64,000 nucleotides of DNA, taken from NCBI GenBank assembly GCA_964620555.1, contig CAZUGZ010000002.1, positions 25,783-89,782 of the forward strand. The letters are read 5' to 3'. This DNA is from JAPOQD01 sp964620555. Lineage in GTDB: Bacteria; Pseudomonadota; Gammaproteobacteria; Pseudomonadales; Halieaceae. The notes below the pieces were generated by a model, which saw nothing but the letters and a program-made list of their open reading frames with translations, had not been told where the DNA came from and searched no databases. A program made the translations under genes and the position numbers. This document shows positions 52,983-61,401 of the stretch, piece by piece; position 1 is the stretch's first letter, and each line of letters starts with the position of its first letter.

Positions 52983-53755
52983 AGATCGAGCAGGCGCTGG
53001 ATCAATACCGCCACTGGCAGGTATCGCCGCCGCTGCGCCCGGGGCGACAGCAGACCCTGCCCGGTGGACGCAGCAATGTTTCAGTCAAGGTCAGTGCCCA
53101 GGAACAGCAGTTCGTGATCCGGGTGGATGGCCCCCACAGCCAGCGGCTGGGGCTGAACCGCGCGGTCGAGTGGCGCGTACAAACGGCGGCCTGGCAACGC
53201 GGCCTGGCACCCAGACCCATTTACTTCAACCCCGAACTGGGGGTGCTGGTCAGTCAGTATTGCGCAGCCCCACGGCCACGGTGGGAACCGGGGACCGAAC
53301 TGCCCTGCGTGGCCAGACTGTTGCGCCGGATTCATGAACTGCCGAAAGTGAAATATCGTCTGCAACCCCTGGACCGGGCCCACCGCTATTGCGGCCTGCT
53401 ACAGCGTACACGCGTGCCCGGGGAATTGGAGACACTGTGCCTGCGGCTACAGCGTAGCGCGACCATCTGCCTGTGCCACAACGACCTGTTGCGCGGCAAT
53501 CGCCTGGGCAACGCGGACCAGTTGTTGGCAGTGGACTGGGAGTACGCGGCCAGCGGCGACCCCTGGTTCGAACTGGCGGCGATTTGCGAAGGCGATGAAC
53601 TCAGCTCCGGGGAGTGTCGACAACTGGTGAACGCCTACCTGGGCTGCGAGCCCAGCCGCCGGCAGCGCCAGCGGCTGTCCGATTACCGGCAGGTCTACGC
53701 TTACCTGACGGAATTGTGGGAGCGCATTACCGCGGCCAGCGCCGTCGTCAGGTAA
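52949..53755 (+). CDS. APH/choline-kinase-fold kinase, predicted thiamine kinase
   Basis: 268 residues, cytosolic. The catalytic loop CLCHNDLLRGNRL has the H-x-D-x4-N pattern, and the metal-binding Asp is in LLAVDWEYAASGDPWFEL, followed by YLG then LSDYRQVY. E. coli ThiK has this fold. It would trap thiamine brought in by PnuT as thiamine phosphate. The ATG at 52949 overlaps pnuT by 34 bases; a later non-ATG start is possible. Its 3' end overlaps the convergent aminotransferase by 55 bases. Choline or ethanolamine as substrate is less likely given the riboswitch. Confidence 0.82.
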   Translation: MATQLSATTQLKIEQALDQYRHWQVSPPLRPGRQQTLPGGRSNVSVKVSAQEQQFVIRVDGPHSQRLGLNRAVEWRVQTAAWQRGLAPRPIYFNPELGVLVSQYCAAPRPRWEPGTELPCVARLLRRIHELPKVKYRLQPLDRAHRYCGLLQRTRVPGELETLCLRLQRSATICLCHNDLLRGNRLGNADQLLAVDWEYAASGDPWFELAAICEGDELSSGECRQLVNAYLGCEPSRRQRQRLSDYRQVYAYLTELWERITAASAVVR

Positions 53756-54915
53756 TCGATATTGCCGGAGTTGACACCGGCGATGTTGATGCGGGAGGAA
53801 CCCACCACGTAGACGCTGTGCTCGCTGCGCAGCCGTTGCACCTGGTCGGGGCTCAATCCCAGCAGGGAAAACATCCCCTTTTCGCGTCGCACGAAGCTGA
53901 AATCGGAACCGGTTGCAGCCTCGAGCCGGTCCGCCAGCGACGCTCGCAGGCCATTGATGCGCTCGCACATCTGCGCCAGTTCCGAGCGCCACAGGCGCTT
54001 CAGGTCTTCATTGCACAACACCCGGCCCGCCAGCAGCGCACCGTGTGCCGGTGGCATCGAATAGATACCGCGCGCCGCCACCGTACCCTGGCTCTGCAGC
54101 ACCCGGGCGCGCTCGACATCGGCCGCCACCACCACAATTGCACCGGCACGCTCCCGGTAGAGACCGAAATTCTTCGAACAGGAGGCGGCGATGAGGACTT
54201 CCGGCGCGGCATCCACCAGTAACCGCAAGCCGTGGGCATCCTCCTCGAGCCCTTCGGCCATGCCCTGGTACGCGACATCGAGGAAGGGAATCCAGCCGCG
54301 CTGCCGGACCAACTCGGCCAACTCGGCCCACTGTGGCCGGCTGAGGTCGGCACCGCAGGGATTGTGACAACAGCCGTGTACCAGCACCACGTCGCCGCGG
54401 CGGGCCTGCTCGAGGTCGGCCAACATGGCGTCGAAGTCCAGCAGGTGGCTATCGCGCCCATAGTAGCGATAGGTGCCTATTTCCAGCCCCACGCTTCCCA
54501 GCAGGGGCCGGTGGTTGGGCCAGCTCGGGTCACTCATCCAGATCCGGGCATCTGGCCTGGCCCTCTTGACGAGTTCCGCCCCGATGCGCAAGGCGCCGCA
54601 ACCGCCGGGCGTCTGGATGCTCATCACCCGCTGGTCGGTCAAAGCGGAACTGGTCTCACCCAGCAGCAGAGCGCGGATGCCGCGATTGAAATCCGCATCC
54701 CCCACCTGGGGCAGATAGGCTTTGCTGGTCTCCTCCTGCACCAACTGCAGTTGCGCCTGACGCACTGCCTCAAATACCGGGGTCACCCCGTGCTCGTCCA
54801 TGTAGACCCCCACCGTGAGGTCCACCTTGTCGGGATTGGGATCGGCCCGGCAGACGGCAGCCAGACCCAGAATCGGATCGTCGGGCAGGGCTTCCAGCGT
54901 TTCGAACATGGTCAA
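53701..54915 (-). CDS. Aspartate/aromatic amino acid aminotransferase
   Basis: PLP enzyme of fold type I, subclass I-alpha, 404 residues. KVDLTVGVYMDEHGVTPVFEAVR, SIQTPGGCGALRIGAEL, VLVHGCCHNPCGADLS, FLDVAYQGMAEG and the PLP lysine in SCSKNFGLYRERAG are typical of AspC/TyrB. Which of aspartate or aromatic acids is preferred cannot be told. A second Met two codons on (54909) is an alternative start. Convergent with, and overlapping, the kinase gene. Confidence 0.92.
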   Translation of the reverse strand: MTMFETLEALPDDPILGLAAVCRADPNPDKVDLTVGVYMDEHGVTPVFEAVRQAQLQLVQEETSKAYLPQVGDADFNRGIRALLLGETSSALTDQRVMSIQTPGGCGALRIGAELVKRARPDARIWMSDPSWPNHRPLLGSVGLEIGTYRYYGRDSHLLDFDAMLADLEQARRGDVVLVHGCCHNPCGADLSRPQWAELAELVRQRGWIPFLDVAYQGMAEGLEEDAHGLRLLVDAAPEVLIAASCSKNFGLYRERAGAIVVVAADVERARVLQSQGTVAARGIYSMPPAHGALLAGRVLCNEDLKRLWRSELAQMCERINGLRASLADRLEAATGSDFSFVRREKGMFSLLGLSPDQVQRLRSEHSVYVVGSSRINIAGVNSGNIDYLTTALAAVMRSHNSVR

Positions 54916-55014
54916 ATCCAGGGCGAAGGACGGTCGCCGGATTGTCTTACAGAGTTCCCCTGCAATGCAACGCGAGCATCCGTTACCGCGAAAACCCCAC
55001 GCGGTCGCTACCGT

Positions 55015-55230
55015 TTACGTGCTCGCCCAGGCCTGCATCATGGTGGGCGGGGCTACCAGCCCACCATGGCCGCCCGCCCGCGCTGCCGCCTCATCGGTGT
55101 ATACGGGGTTGTCATCCCCCATGACTTCGCACCAGTGACCAATCATGGCGGAATTGACCGGGCCCCAGCAGCGAAACGGGCCGTAGCGGCGGCCCACGTA
55201 TTGCTGCAAATCAGGCAGCGGTTGCGGCAT
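55015..55230 (-). pseudogene. Truncated MaoC (FAS1-type dehydratase) N-terminal fragment
   Basis: 71 residues. YVGRRYGPFRCWGPVNSAMIGHWCEVMGDDNPVYTD and GLVAPPTMMQAW match the first 65 residues of the ChsH2-like protein at 44750 (which has AMIRHWAEAVGDTNPAYTD and IAPPAMMYSW). The chain then stops, leaving no complete hot-dog fold and no active-site His. The following bases show no continuation in another frame. It starts 3 bases after the Rieske oxygenase stop. Probably a decayed paralogue, though a short partner protein cannot be excluded. Confidence 0.68.
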
Positions 55231-55233
55231 GCC

Positions 55234-56325
55234 TCAGCTTTCGAACAGGCCCACCTCCAATTGGCGGGCATCGTCACCGGGTTTTGGCAGCGTAGGCAAG
55301 TGGTAAATGCCGTTGGCCTGCTCCAGGTAGTTGGCCGCATTGGCGCGCCGGTCGTAAAAGTGGGCATACCACTTGCGCACCCTGTTGAAGGGTCCATCGT
55401 TCGGCAATTGCATGATGCGGATGGCCGGGCGCTTGTGCTTCCAGATATCGAAATCTGCCGCAAATGCCTGCAGGGCCCCGGCCTGAATTTCCCTGGCGGT
55501 GGCGATATCCGCCTCGCTGTGGGGCGGGTTGCCGGCCTGGGCCAGCGCCGCATGCCAGATCCTCGCGACGCCGTCCTCCACCGGCGTGTTGGCGATCAAT
55601 TCGTAGGTGAGGACGTCGCCAAATGCCTGTTTTGACAACAGGATACCTGGGCCTGTGTACCAGGTTGCGGTAGTCAGCATCGCGTTATAGCCCTGGTGGA
55701 ATCCGCCCTGTCGCTGAATGCACAAATGCCCGTCAATCTCGTTTTCAAAATATTCACAGGGCGCACCATGGGTGGGCCCCAGGTGCTGGGCATCGGCCAT
55801 ATTGTCGAGAATCTCCTGACCGTGCAGTTCGATTTCACCGAGGTGGTCCAATTCCCAATGTACCCAACTGGGGTCATCCCATTCCTTGAGGCGGGGTGCC
55901 GGGTAATCGGGTTCTCCCCCCTCGGGGTCGTGCCACATCATCACGCAGCCCATCACGTCCTCCACCGGGTAGGACTTGAGCCTGGCCGATTTGGGCAGGG
56001 GCCCCTGGTGGTAGGGGATATCATCCAGGCAACCATCGGCGGCATAGCGCCAACCATGGTAGGGGCAGCGAATGCTGTCCCCTTCGATCTGCTCGCCATT
56101 CTGGACAATCACGGCACTCTTGCTGGCAGCAAGGTGGGTGCCCATGTGAGCGCAATAGGCATCCAGCATCACCGGCGCGCCGCTTTCGCCGCGATAGAGG
56201 GCAAAATCCTTGCCGAAAAAACGCACTGCCAGCGGGCCTTGCTCCAGCTCCCTGCTTTCCGCGACGATAAACCAGCCACGCGGGAAAGTTTCCGGCCCAA
56301 GTGAGTAATCCGCCGCCTTGGCCAT
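55234..56325 (-). CDS. Rieske non-haem iron oxygenase, KshA-like
   Basis: 363 residues. The Rieske 2Fe-2S ligands are Cys58/His60 (YCAHMGTHL) and Cys87/His90 (CPYHGWRY). The mononuclear iron site lies in ILDNMADAQHLGPTHG. Order and spacing resemble 3-ketosteroid 9-alpha-hydroxylase KshA and related cholesterol desaturases. In KshA this step opens ring B. GAGAGGAAC before the ATG supports the start. The matching reductase is not next to it. Confidence 0.82.
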   Translation of the reverse strand: MAKAADYSLGPETFPRGWFIVAESRELEQGPLAVRFFGKDFALYRGESGAPVMLDAYCAHMGTHLAASKSAVIVQNGEQIEGDSIRCPYHGWRYAADGCLDDIPYHQGPLPKSARLKSYPVEDVMGCVMMWHDPEGGEPDYPAPRLKEWDDPSWVHWELDHLGEIELHGQEILDNMADAQHLGPTHGAPCEYFENEIDGHLCIQRQGGFHQGYNAMLTTATWYTGPGILLSKQAFGDVLTYELIANTPVEDGVARIWHAALAQAGNPPHSEADIATAREIQAGALQAFAADFDIWKHKRPAIRIMQLPNDGPFNRVRKWYAHFYDRRANAANYLEQANGIYHLPTLPKPGDDARQLEVGLFES

Positions 56326-56442
56326 CCGTTCCTCTCCTCTCTGTTGACAAAACCGGATTTTCGCCGATTTTGGCGATTGCGGCTATAGCGCCTGGCGATG
56401 ATTATCGGGCTGCGTCGCATACCGCGTGACCGGTACACCCCT

Positions 56443-56545
56443 TCATACCGGGCTCGACCCGGCATGACGGGTGGGGGACGGTTCCGTCCCGGCTTTTGCC
56501 GGAATGACGAATGTGGGGGACGGAATGACTTGAGGGGGGCGAATG
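56443..56545. repeat. Dispersed GC-rich repeat of the CCGGCAAAAGCCGG type
   Basis: Contains the hairpin CCGGCTTTTGCCGG (56489-56502) and two related blocks, ATGACGGGTGGGGGACGG and ATGACGAATGTGGGGGACGG, with a third decayed block (ATGACTTGAGGGGGGCG). Such units are scattered through many proteobacterial genomes. The 320-base gap between the Rieske gene and the ketopantoate-reductase-like gene holds nothing else I can see. Confidence 0.7.
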
Positions 56546-56645
56546 GAGGCTGCACCCGCAACTGCCCTGCATGGTTGCTCCGGACCCGGTTTGATACGAT
56601 ATTGCTGTCACAGGCGAATACAGCGGCCCGATCCGGGAAACCGAC

Positions 56646-57560
56646 TTGAAGCTACATTGGCACATATTGGGCGCGGGAGCCATTGGCAGCCTGATGGCCA
56701 GCCATCTGTACCGTGCCGGAGCCGAAGTCACCCTGCTGGTTCGCAATCGACACAGGGTCAGGCAGCGGCAGCGACCGCTGCAATTGCACCAGCCCGATGG
56801 CGTCCTGCACCTGGAAATCCCCTGCCTGGCCAGCTCATCCGCCAGCATCATTCCCGCCCTGCTGGTTGCCACCAAGGCGCACCAGAGCCTGGCGGCGCTG
56901 AACTGGGTTCACGACCGGTTGACTGCGGACGCTCCGGTCGTTCTGCTGCACAACGGGCTCGGGGTTCGCGAACAAATCGGCGAACGCTACCCGGCATTGC
57001 GGCTTTTCAGTGCTGTCACTACCGAGGCGGCCCATTTCCCGGAGGCCAACCACCTGGTTTACGCGGGCCGTGGCACCACCCGTATCGGGCATCCACAGGA
57101 CATTGTGGTACCCGCCTGGTTCGAGCACCTGGCCGACGCCATGGGAGATACCCGCTGGGAGGTGGATATCGAACAAAGCCAGTGGCGCAAACTGGTCATC
57201 AATGCGGCGATCAACCCCCTGACCGCCCTGTACCGCTGTCCCAACGGGGAAATTTTCAGCAACCCCCGCTACCGCTCCCAGGCCCGGGCCCTGGCCGAAG
57301 AACTGGCTGAACTGAGCAGAGCGCGAGGTTATGGCGAATGGGCCGGGCAACTGTGGGAAATGGCAGTGGAGGTAATGCACAGCAGCGCCGACAATCGCTC
57401 CTCCATGTTGCAGGATATCGAAGCAGGCCGCCCCACCGAGATCGACCACATCAGCGGCTACCTGTGCCGTTTTGCCCGGCAACAGCAGATACCCTGCCCC
57501 CACAACGAGGAACTGTGGCAACGGATTCGGAAACTGGAGGGTCGACGGCTACCGCCATGA
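56646..57560 (+). CDS. panE: Ketopantoate reductase family protein
   Basis: 304 residues. NADPH motif HILGAGAIGSLMASHLYRAG at the start, then TKAHQ and HNGLGVREQIGE, and the catalytic Lys/Asn in WRKLVINAAINPLTALYRCPNG, with the C-terminal SSMLQDIEAGRPTEIDHISGY as in PanE. It reduces ketopantoate to pantoate in CoA synthesis, although several family members act on other keto acids. The start codon is TTG at 56646. There is no panB or panC nearby. Followed by the cobalamin riboswitch. Confidence 0.87.
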   Translation: MKLHWHILGAGAIGSLMASHLYRAGAEVTLLVRNRHRVRQRQRPLQLHQPDGVLHLEIPCLASSSASIIPALLVATKAHQSLAALNWVHDRLTADAPVVLLHNGLGVREQIGERYPALRLFSAVTTEAAHFPEANHLVYAGRGTTRIGHPQDIVVPAWFEHLADAMGDTRWEVDIEQSQWRKLVINAAINPLTALYRCPNGEIFSNPRYRSQARALAEELAELSRARGYGEWAGQLWEMAVEVMHSSADNRSSMLQDIEAGRPTEIDHISGYLCRFARQQQIPCPHNEELWQRIRKLEGRRLPP

Positions 57561-57654
57561 GAAACCCGAATTCCGCGGACCGGCGGGACACGGGCAATGG
57601 AACGGCGACTCAATTTTACTCCAGGCCCCGGATCGGTTAGGATTGGCGCCGATT

Positions 57655-57845
57655 TCGACAGGTGAACGTCCGCGTGATCGGGCGTTAAACGGGAAGACGG
57701 TGCGCCGCCAGGCAATCCCGTCACTGCCCCCGCAACGGTAAATGAGTCAACCGTCGGTCACTGAAGCCACTGCGCTGCACGCGTGGGAAGGCGACCGGCG
57801 GCAACGCTGCCCGCGTTGCTCGTGAGTCCGGAGACCGGCCTGCCG
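57655..57845 (+). promoter_or_regulatory. Cobalamin (AdoCbl) riboswitch
   Basis: Shows the conserved blocks TTAAACGGGAAGACGGTG, CCCCGCAACGGTAAA, GAAGCCACTGCGCTGCACGC, GTGGGAAGGCG and the B12 box GAGTCCGGAGACCGGCC. It lies about 100 bases before btuB and should lower expression of the operon when B12 is present. The outer boundaries are approximate. Confidence 0.96.
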
Positions 57846-57948
57846 AACCATCCACAGTTCAATCGCGGCGGGCGACGTGTGGAGAGTTCGCGCTCCCACC
57901 CCGATTGGCATCAAGCACGAGTACGGGGAACTCTGCGGGAGAGCAATC

Positions 57949-59901
57949 ATGTTCAAACCAATAGTCTTCGCTGCCGCGACTGTACTGCTGGCGACCGCGG
58001 CGGTCGGGGCACAGTCCGCTACCCAACCCAGCTCAAATTCCAACTCGCAGTCGCGCGAAAAATCGAACAACCCGCACATGGACCAGATCCTGGTAACCGC
58101 GGCCCGAACACCGCTGTCGCTCGCCCGTGCAGGCAATGCGGTCACGGTCATCACGCGGGATGAAATCGAGCGCCGTCAATTGCGCTACGTGAGCGACCTG
58201 CTGCGCTCGGTACCGGGCTTTTCGGTTAGCCAGAGTGGGGTCGCGGGTTCGCAAACCCAGGTGCGCGTGCGCGGTGCAGAGGCCAATCACACCCTGGTAC
58301 TGGTCGATGGCGTGCGCGCCAACGATGCCGCCACCGGCGACGAATTTCGCTGGGAGCTGCTGACCACGGGCAACATCGAACGCATCGAAATCGTTCGCGG
58401 TGCCCAGAGCGCCCTGTGGGGCAGCGACGCCGTGGGCGCCGTGGTGCAGATTTTCACCCACGGAGAGCGGGACGGTTCACGGCTCGATGCCTGGGCCGAA
58501 GGCGGCTCGAACAGCACCGGCAACTTCGGCTTCAACGGCGGTGTCGACGGAAGCCGCTGGTCGCTGTCGGGAGCGCTGGAGCGGCTTGACACCGGCGGCG
58601 GCAATATTGCCAGAACCGGCGGCGAGGACGACCAGGCCGACGCTCTCACCGGCTCGCTGAACTTCGATTTCAACGCCACCGAGGCACTTCGCCTCAATGC
58701 AGGCCTGCAGGCCGTAGAGGCCTACTCGCAAGTCGACCCGGTCGGTGCCGGTGGTCTGCCCGTCGACGACGATATCGCCACCAAGGGCAGCAACCGCTAC
58801 GCCCGCATCGGTGGGGTGCTCGACGCCGGACGGGTACGGCATCACCTCAAGATTCACTACTTCGACAGCGACAACAGATACCTGACCCACGGGGTGAAGG
58901 ACTCCTCATCGGCATCGACGCGGAGCAGCTTTGCCTATCAATCCGACGTCGACTTCGGCAGCAACCGCCTGTCGCTAGCGCTGGAGCACGAGCGCACCGA
59001 TTTTCAGCAACGCGGCGAAGTCGGATTCGGTGACCCGAACCAGGATCAGAAGCTGGACGCCACCAGCCTGGTAGCAGAGTATCAGGGGCTTGCCGGGACG
59101 CGCCTCAGCTGGCTGGCCAGTGTACGCCACGACGACAACAGCGATTTTGAAGACAGCGTGAGTGGACGGCTGTCGCTGGCCTGGCGCCTGAGCGATGCAA
59201 CACGGTTGCGCACCAGCATCGGTTCCGGACACAAAAACCCGACTTTCACCGAGCGCTTCGGCTACTACTCCAGGGAGTTCGTCGGCAACCCGGAGCTCGA
59301 GCCGGAACACTCGATCTCGTATGACATCGGCATCGACAGCGAACTCCGCAACGGTACGCTGCTCGTGCAGGCCTCGCTGTTCCGCCAGGACCTGGAGGAC
59401 GAAATCGACGGGTTCGTGTTCGACCCGGTGTCTTTCCTGTTCACCGCAGAAAACCGGGACGGTGCGAGCCAGCGCAAAGGGGTCGAATTGAGTGCCAGTT
59501 GGCAGGTCAGGCCATGGCTCGACTTGGGAGCAGCCTACACTTTCACCGACGCCACCGAGCGCAATGCCGCAGGTGAAAATGTCACCGAGTTGCGCCGCCC
59601 ACGCCACGCCGGCAGCCTGAACGCCGGACTGCGCTCCAGCGACGGGCGCATCAGCGCCTCCCTTGTGGCCGACTACGGAGGTGACAGCAAGGACATCTTC
59701 TTTCCGCCCTGGCCCGAACCCTCCGCCATCGTCACTCTCGACAGTTTCTGGTTGCTCGATTTATCGGTACAATACCGGCTTACACCGGCAGTATGGCTGT
59801 TTGCGAAAAGTACCAATCTGCTCGACGAGAACTACGAACAGGTGTATGGATATCGGACCCTCGGCCGTGCCGCCTACGTCGGCCTTCGCACCCGGTTTTA
59901 A
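57949..59901 (+). CDS. btuB: BtuB-type cobalamin TonB-dependent receptor
   Basis: 650 residues. Signal peptide (IVFAAATVLLATAAVGAQS), TonB box MDQILVTAARTP, plug landmarks VLVDGVRAND and ERIEIVRGAQSALWGSDAVGAVVQIFT, and barrel ending AYVGLRTRF. Length and plug pattern fit BtuB (E. coli 614) rather than the larger siderophore receptors. Placement behind a cobalamin riboswitch settles the ligand class. ATG at 57949 with GGGAG upstream; the open frame extends to 57877 inside the leader. Confidence 0.94.
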   Translation: MFKPIVFAAATVLLATAAVGAQSATQPSSNSNSQSREKSNNPHMDQILVTAARTPLSLARAGNAVTVITRDEIERRQLRYVSDLLRSVPGFSVSQSGVAGSQTQVRVRGAEANHTLVLVDGVRANDAATGDEFRWELLTTGNIERIEIVRGAQSALWGSDAVGAVVQIFTHGERDGSRLDAWAEGGSNSTGNFGFNGGVDGSRWSLSGALERLDTGGGNIARTGGEDDQADALTGSLNFDFNATEALRLNAGLQAVEAYSQVDPVGAGGLPVDDDIATKGSNRYARIGGVLDAGRVRHHLKIHYFDSDNRYLTHGVKDSSSASTRSSFAYQSDVDFGSNRLSLALEHERTDFQQRGEVGFGDPNQDQKLDATSLVAEYQGLAGTRLSWLASVRHDDNSDFEDSVSGRLSLAWRLSDATRLRTSIGSGHKNPTFTERFGYYSREFVGNPELEPEHSISYDIGIDSELRNGTLLVQASLFRQDLEDEIDGFVFDPVSFLFTAENRDGASQRKGVELSASWQVRPWLDLGAAYTFTDATERNAAGENVTELRRPRHAGSLNAGLRSSDGRISASLVADYGGDSKDIFFPPWPEPSAIVTLDSFWLLDLSVQYRLTPAVWLFAKSTNLLDENYEQVYGYRTLGRAAYVGLRTRF

Positions 59902-59918
59902 GCATAGGACACAAGACC

Positions 59919-60419
59919 ATGAACAAGTACCTGATTGCACTGGCTAGCGTCATCCACCTGCTACCCCACCCCTTCGGCGTATCGACCATCGGCGCCACGG
60001 CTCTGTACGCTGGCGCCTATGGATCGAAACGCAGTAGCTGGGCGATACCCTGCATCCCGCTGGGGCTGGGGCTGCTGATAACCGGGCTGTACCACCCGCT
60101 GGTCATGCTGTTCGTATTCGGCGGCTTTGCGCTGGCCACCTTTGCCGGGCGCTGGTTTCTTGCCCGGCAGCGCAACCTGGGGCGCTTCGCAGTCGCGGTA
60201 GTGACAGGGGCCGGTATCTTTTTCCTGGTTTCGAACTTCGCCGTGTGGCTGGCCGGATATTACCCGCCGACTGCGGCGGGTCTGGTGCAGTGCTACGTGG
60301 CCGGCCTGGCCATGTTTGCCAAGGCCATACTGGCCGATGCAGTGTACTGCGGCGCCCTGTTTGGGCTGCACAGCGCGATTGAGCGGCACCAGCGACAACC
60401 CGCGGTCGCACCCATTTGA
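59919..60419 (+). CDS. DUF6580 family membrane protein, candidate B12 uptake component
   Basis: 166 residues with five or so hydrophobic segments (MNKYLIALASVIHLLPHPFGVSTIGATALYAGAY, IPLGLGLLITGLYHPLVMLFVFGGFALATFAGRWFL, VTGAGIFFLVSNFAVWLAGYYPPTAAG). Size and topology resemble S components of ECF vitamin transporters such as BtuM or CblT, but I cannot show homology. It sits 17 bases after btuB in a B12-riboswitch transcript and overlaps the BtuF-like gene. It is a good candidate for moving cobalamin or a precursor across the inner membrane. The role is inferred from context. Confidence 0.75.
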   Translation: MNKYLIALASVIHLLPHPFGVSTIGATALYAGAYGSKRSSWAIPCIPLGLGLLITGLYHPLVMLFVFGGFALATFAGRWFLARQRNLGRFAVAVVTGAGIFFLVSNFAVWLAGYYPPTAAGLVQCYVAGLAMFAKAILADAVYCGALFGLHSAIERHQRQPAVAPI

Positions 60420-61351
60420 GAATCGCGACGCTCCTGCCGAGCGCCACGGAAATCGTCTGTGCTCTCGGTCTCGAAGAGCAGCTCGTCGGTATCTCCCATA
60501 GCTGCACCTTGCCATCGGGGACGCCAGGACCGCCGGTAGTAACCAGCACCCGGGTGCCGCACCGGGAAAACAGCGAGATCATCGATGGCTGGGTCCGGGA
60601 ACACCTCGGTGACAACGACGCCCTGTACGACCTGGATCGGGAGCGGCTGCGAGCGGCGCGCCCCGACGTCATCGTCTCCCAGACGTTGTGCGATGTCTGC
60701 GCGGTATCCAGCGGTGAGGTAGCCGAAGTCATTGACTCGCTGCCCACCAAACCGGCGTTGATCAACCTGGAACCAAACACCCTGGACGACGTGTTCGACG
60801 ACATTCTGCGGGTCGGCCAACAGCTCGACCGGGCGAGTGTATCGCAAACACTGGTCGACGGGCTGCGGATGCGGCGCGATCGGGTTGCCGCGATCACGGA
60901 TACCATTCCCGTTGCCGAACGGCCCCGAGCCGCCTTCCTGGAATGGTTGATCCCGCCCTTCAACGGCGGTCATTGGAACCCGGAGCTGGTCGAGTTGGCC
61001 GGCGGTATCGATTCACTGGGGGCTCGCGGCAAGCCCTCCTCCACCCAGCAATGGGAAACCGTCGCCGCGGCCCGGCCGCAACAGCTGTTCATCGCCTGTT
61101 GCGGTTTCACCGCTGGGCGGGCGCTCGAGGATGTGCGCCAGCTCAGCGACAACGAAATCTGGCAGCAATTGCCGGCGGTGCGCAACGGGCGAATCCACCT
61201 CGCCGACGGCGACGCCTACTTCAGTTCGCCGGGGCCGCGCCTCGTCGACGGGCTGGAAATGATGGCGCACGCCTTTCATCCCCTGGTACACCCCAAACCC
61301 AGGGCGGATGGCTGCTACACCCTGACACAGAATCTTTCCATAGCCGAGTGA
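60416..61351 (+). CDS. Cobalamin-binding protein, BtuF-like, no signal peptide
   Basis: 311 residues of the BtuF/COG0614 periplasmic-binding fold (MRIATLLPSATEIVCALGLEEQLVGISHSC, RPDVIVSQTLCDVCAVSS, EWLIPPFNGGHWNPELVELAGG). The start is a TTG overlapping the previous stop (TTGA), and the first residues are already the first beta strand. No export signal exists, so it would stay in the cytosol unless exported by another route. No BtuC or BtuD gene follows. Related leaderless proteins are known in other bacteria; their role is not clear. Confidence 0.85.
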   Translation: MRIATLLPSATEIVCALGLEEQLVGISHSCTLPSGTPGPPVVTSTRVPHRENSEIIDGWVREHLGDNDALYDLDRERLRAARPDVIVSQTLCDVCAVSSGEVAEVIDSLPTKPALINLEPNTLDDVFDDILRVGQQLDRASVSQTLVDGLRMRRDRVAAITDTIPVAERPRAAFLEWLIPPFNGGHWNPELVELAGGIDSLGARGKPSSTQQWETVAAARPQQLFIACCGFTAGRALEDVRQLSDNEIWQQLPAVRNGRIHLADGDAYFSSPGPRLVDGLEMMAHAFHPLVHPKPRADGCYTLTQNLSIAE

Positions 61352-61401
61352 ACTGCCGTATCCTTTGCAGGGATGAACGATTCAGGATTGATTCCAGGCT
61401 G

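Noticed and set aside
56443..56545. Repeated blocks considered as a CRISPR array
   Set aside because: Only two or three unequal blocks, no constant repeat/spacer lengths and no cas genes in the window.
56398..56649. 83-residue plus-strand frame over the GC-rich repeat
   Set aside because: The frame coincides with the dispersed repeat; such frames recur wherever this repeat lies and are not proteins.
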